NCBI GenBank assembly: GCA_029057255.1
Contig: JAICZO010000494.1
Coordinates: forward strand, 1 to 6,441
DNA: 6,441 nt
Reading direction: 5' to 3'
Source of the DNA: Muribaculaceae bacterium
GTDB taxonomy: Bacteria; Bacteroidota; Bacteroidia; Bacteroidales; Muribaculaceae
A program made the translations under genes and the position numbers. Of this stretch, positions 5,928 through 6,441 are shown piece after piece. Each line of letters begins with the position of its first letter. Positions within the stretch are counted from its first letter, which is position 1. The notes beneath the pieces are model-generated. The model searched no databases. It saw only the letters and a program-made list of their open reading frames with translations, and had not been told where the DNA came from.

Positions 5928-6441
5928 ATGAACATATCATATAAATGGCTTAAAGAATATGTGGACTTCGACCTCACGCCCGACGAACTGTCGGCGCTCC
6001 TGACGTCGACAGGCCTCGAGACAGGGTCGGTAGAGCGTGTCGAAAGCATACGCGGCGGCCTTGCCGGAATAGTCGTCGGAAAGGTGCTCACATGCGTCGA
6101 GCATCCTGACAGCGACCACCTTCACATCACCACCGTCGACCTCGAAGGCAACGGCAACCCCACACAGATTGTGTGCGGCGCCCCCAACGTGGCGGCAGGC
6201 CAGACTGTAGTCGTCGCCACTGTAGGCACCACCCTCTACGCCCCCGACGGCAGCGAGTTCAAAATCAAGAAATCGAAGATACGCGGCGTCGAGTCCTTCG
6301 GCATGATATGCGCCCAGGACGAAATCGGCGTCGGCACATCGCACGACGGCATCATCGTCCTCCCCGCCGAGGCCGAGGCTATGGTAGGCCGTCCCGCCGC
6401 CGAGTACTATAACATCGACGACGACTTCGTGCTCGAAGTCG
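5928..6441 (+). CDS. pheT: Phenylalanine--tRNA ligase beta subunit (5' part)
   Basis: The frame starts at ATG 5928 and stays open to the right edge, giving 171 complete codons of a protein normally about 800 residues long. The N-terminus MNISYKWLKEYVDFDLTPDELSALLTSTGLETGSVE is the standard bacterial PheT opening. It is followed by the EMAP/OB-fold tRNA-binding domain: GIVVGKVLTCVEHPDSDHLHITTVD, then QIVCGAPNVAAGQTVVVATVGTTL, and KIKKSKIRGVESFGMICAQDEIGVG, all diagnostic. The product pairs with the PheS alpha chain in the cytoplasmic (alpha-beta)2 enzyme that charges tRNA-Phe. pheS is not directly upstream here; the neighbour is the divergent dipeptidase gene, so pheT has its own promoter (5897-5904), an arrangement unlike the classic pheST operon. 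Confidence 0.97.
   Translation, partial: MNISYKWLKEYVDFDLTPDELSALLTSTGLETGSVERVESIRGGLAGIVVGKVLTCVEHPDSDHLHITTVDLEGNGNPTQIVCGAPNVAAGQTVVVATVGTTLYAPDGSEFKIKKSKIRGVESFGMICAQDEIGVGTSHDGIIVLPAEAEAMVGRPAAEYYNIDDDFVLEV

Overview
The window looks like a chromosomal housekeeping segment from a Bacteroidales bacterium, plausibly a Muribaculaceae-like gut commensal. The evidence is indirect. Two intergenic TAnnTTTG boxes match the Bacteroidetes -7 promoter element, and most genes lack a Shine-Dalgarno sequence and follow AT-rich leaders. The gene families (NigD-like lipoprotein, DUF3467, secreted C69 dipeptidase, SlyD-like FKBP with a Cys-rich tail, LolD) are typical of this order. Codon third positions are GC-rich. 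I see no mobile elements, tRNA or rRNA genes, or CRISPR array.

Layout: seven genes lie head to tail on the minus strand and one is divergent on the plus strand. In minus-strand transcription order they are: secreted C69 dipeptidase (5775-4132), SlyD-like FKBP prolyl isomerase (4085-3507), LolD-type ABC ATPase (3513-2842, overlapping the FKBP stop by 7 nt), NigD-like lipoprotein (2804-2100), DUF3467 protein (2056-1745), a GC-rich stem-loop (1727-1690), cysteinyl-tRNA synthetase cysS (1665-187), and the 5' part of a small, possibly YbjN-like gene (159-1, cut by the window edge). On the plus strand, pheT (phenylalanyl-tRNA synthetase beta chain) starts at 5928 and runs off the right edge.

The 152-nt region between the dipeptidase gene and pheT carries a Bacteroidetes-type promoter in each direction. 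It also carries a perfect 8-bp inverted repeat (5827-5834 / 5846-5853), one arm of which covers the -33 region of the dipeptidase promoter.

Functionally there is an envelope and protein-quality theme (periplasmic dipeptidase, folding helper, lipoprotein-release ATPase, a lipoprotein) followed by translation genes (cysS; pheT on the other strand). Gaps on the minus strand are 24-79 nt, so several genes may share transcripts, but only FKBP-lolD shows overlap typical of translational coupling. I found no clear previously undescribed system. The best leads are the inverted repeat in the divergent promoter region, the stem-loop in the cysS leader, and the Cys-only tail of the FKBP protein overlapping the lolD start.
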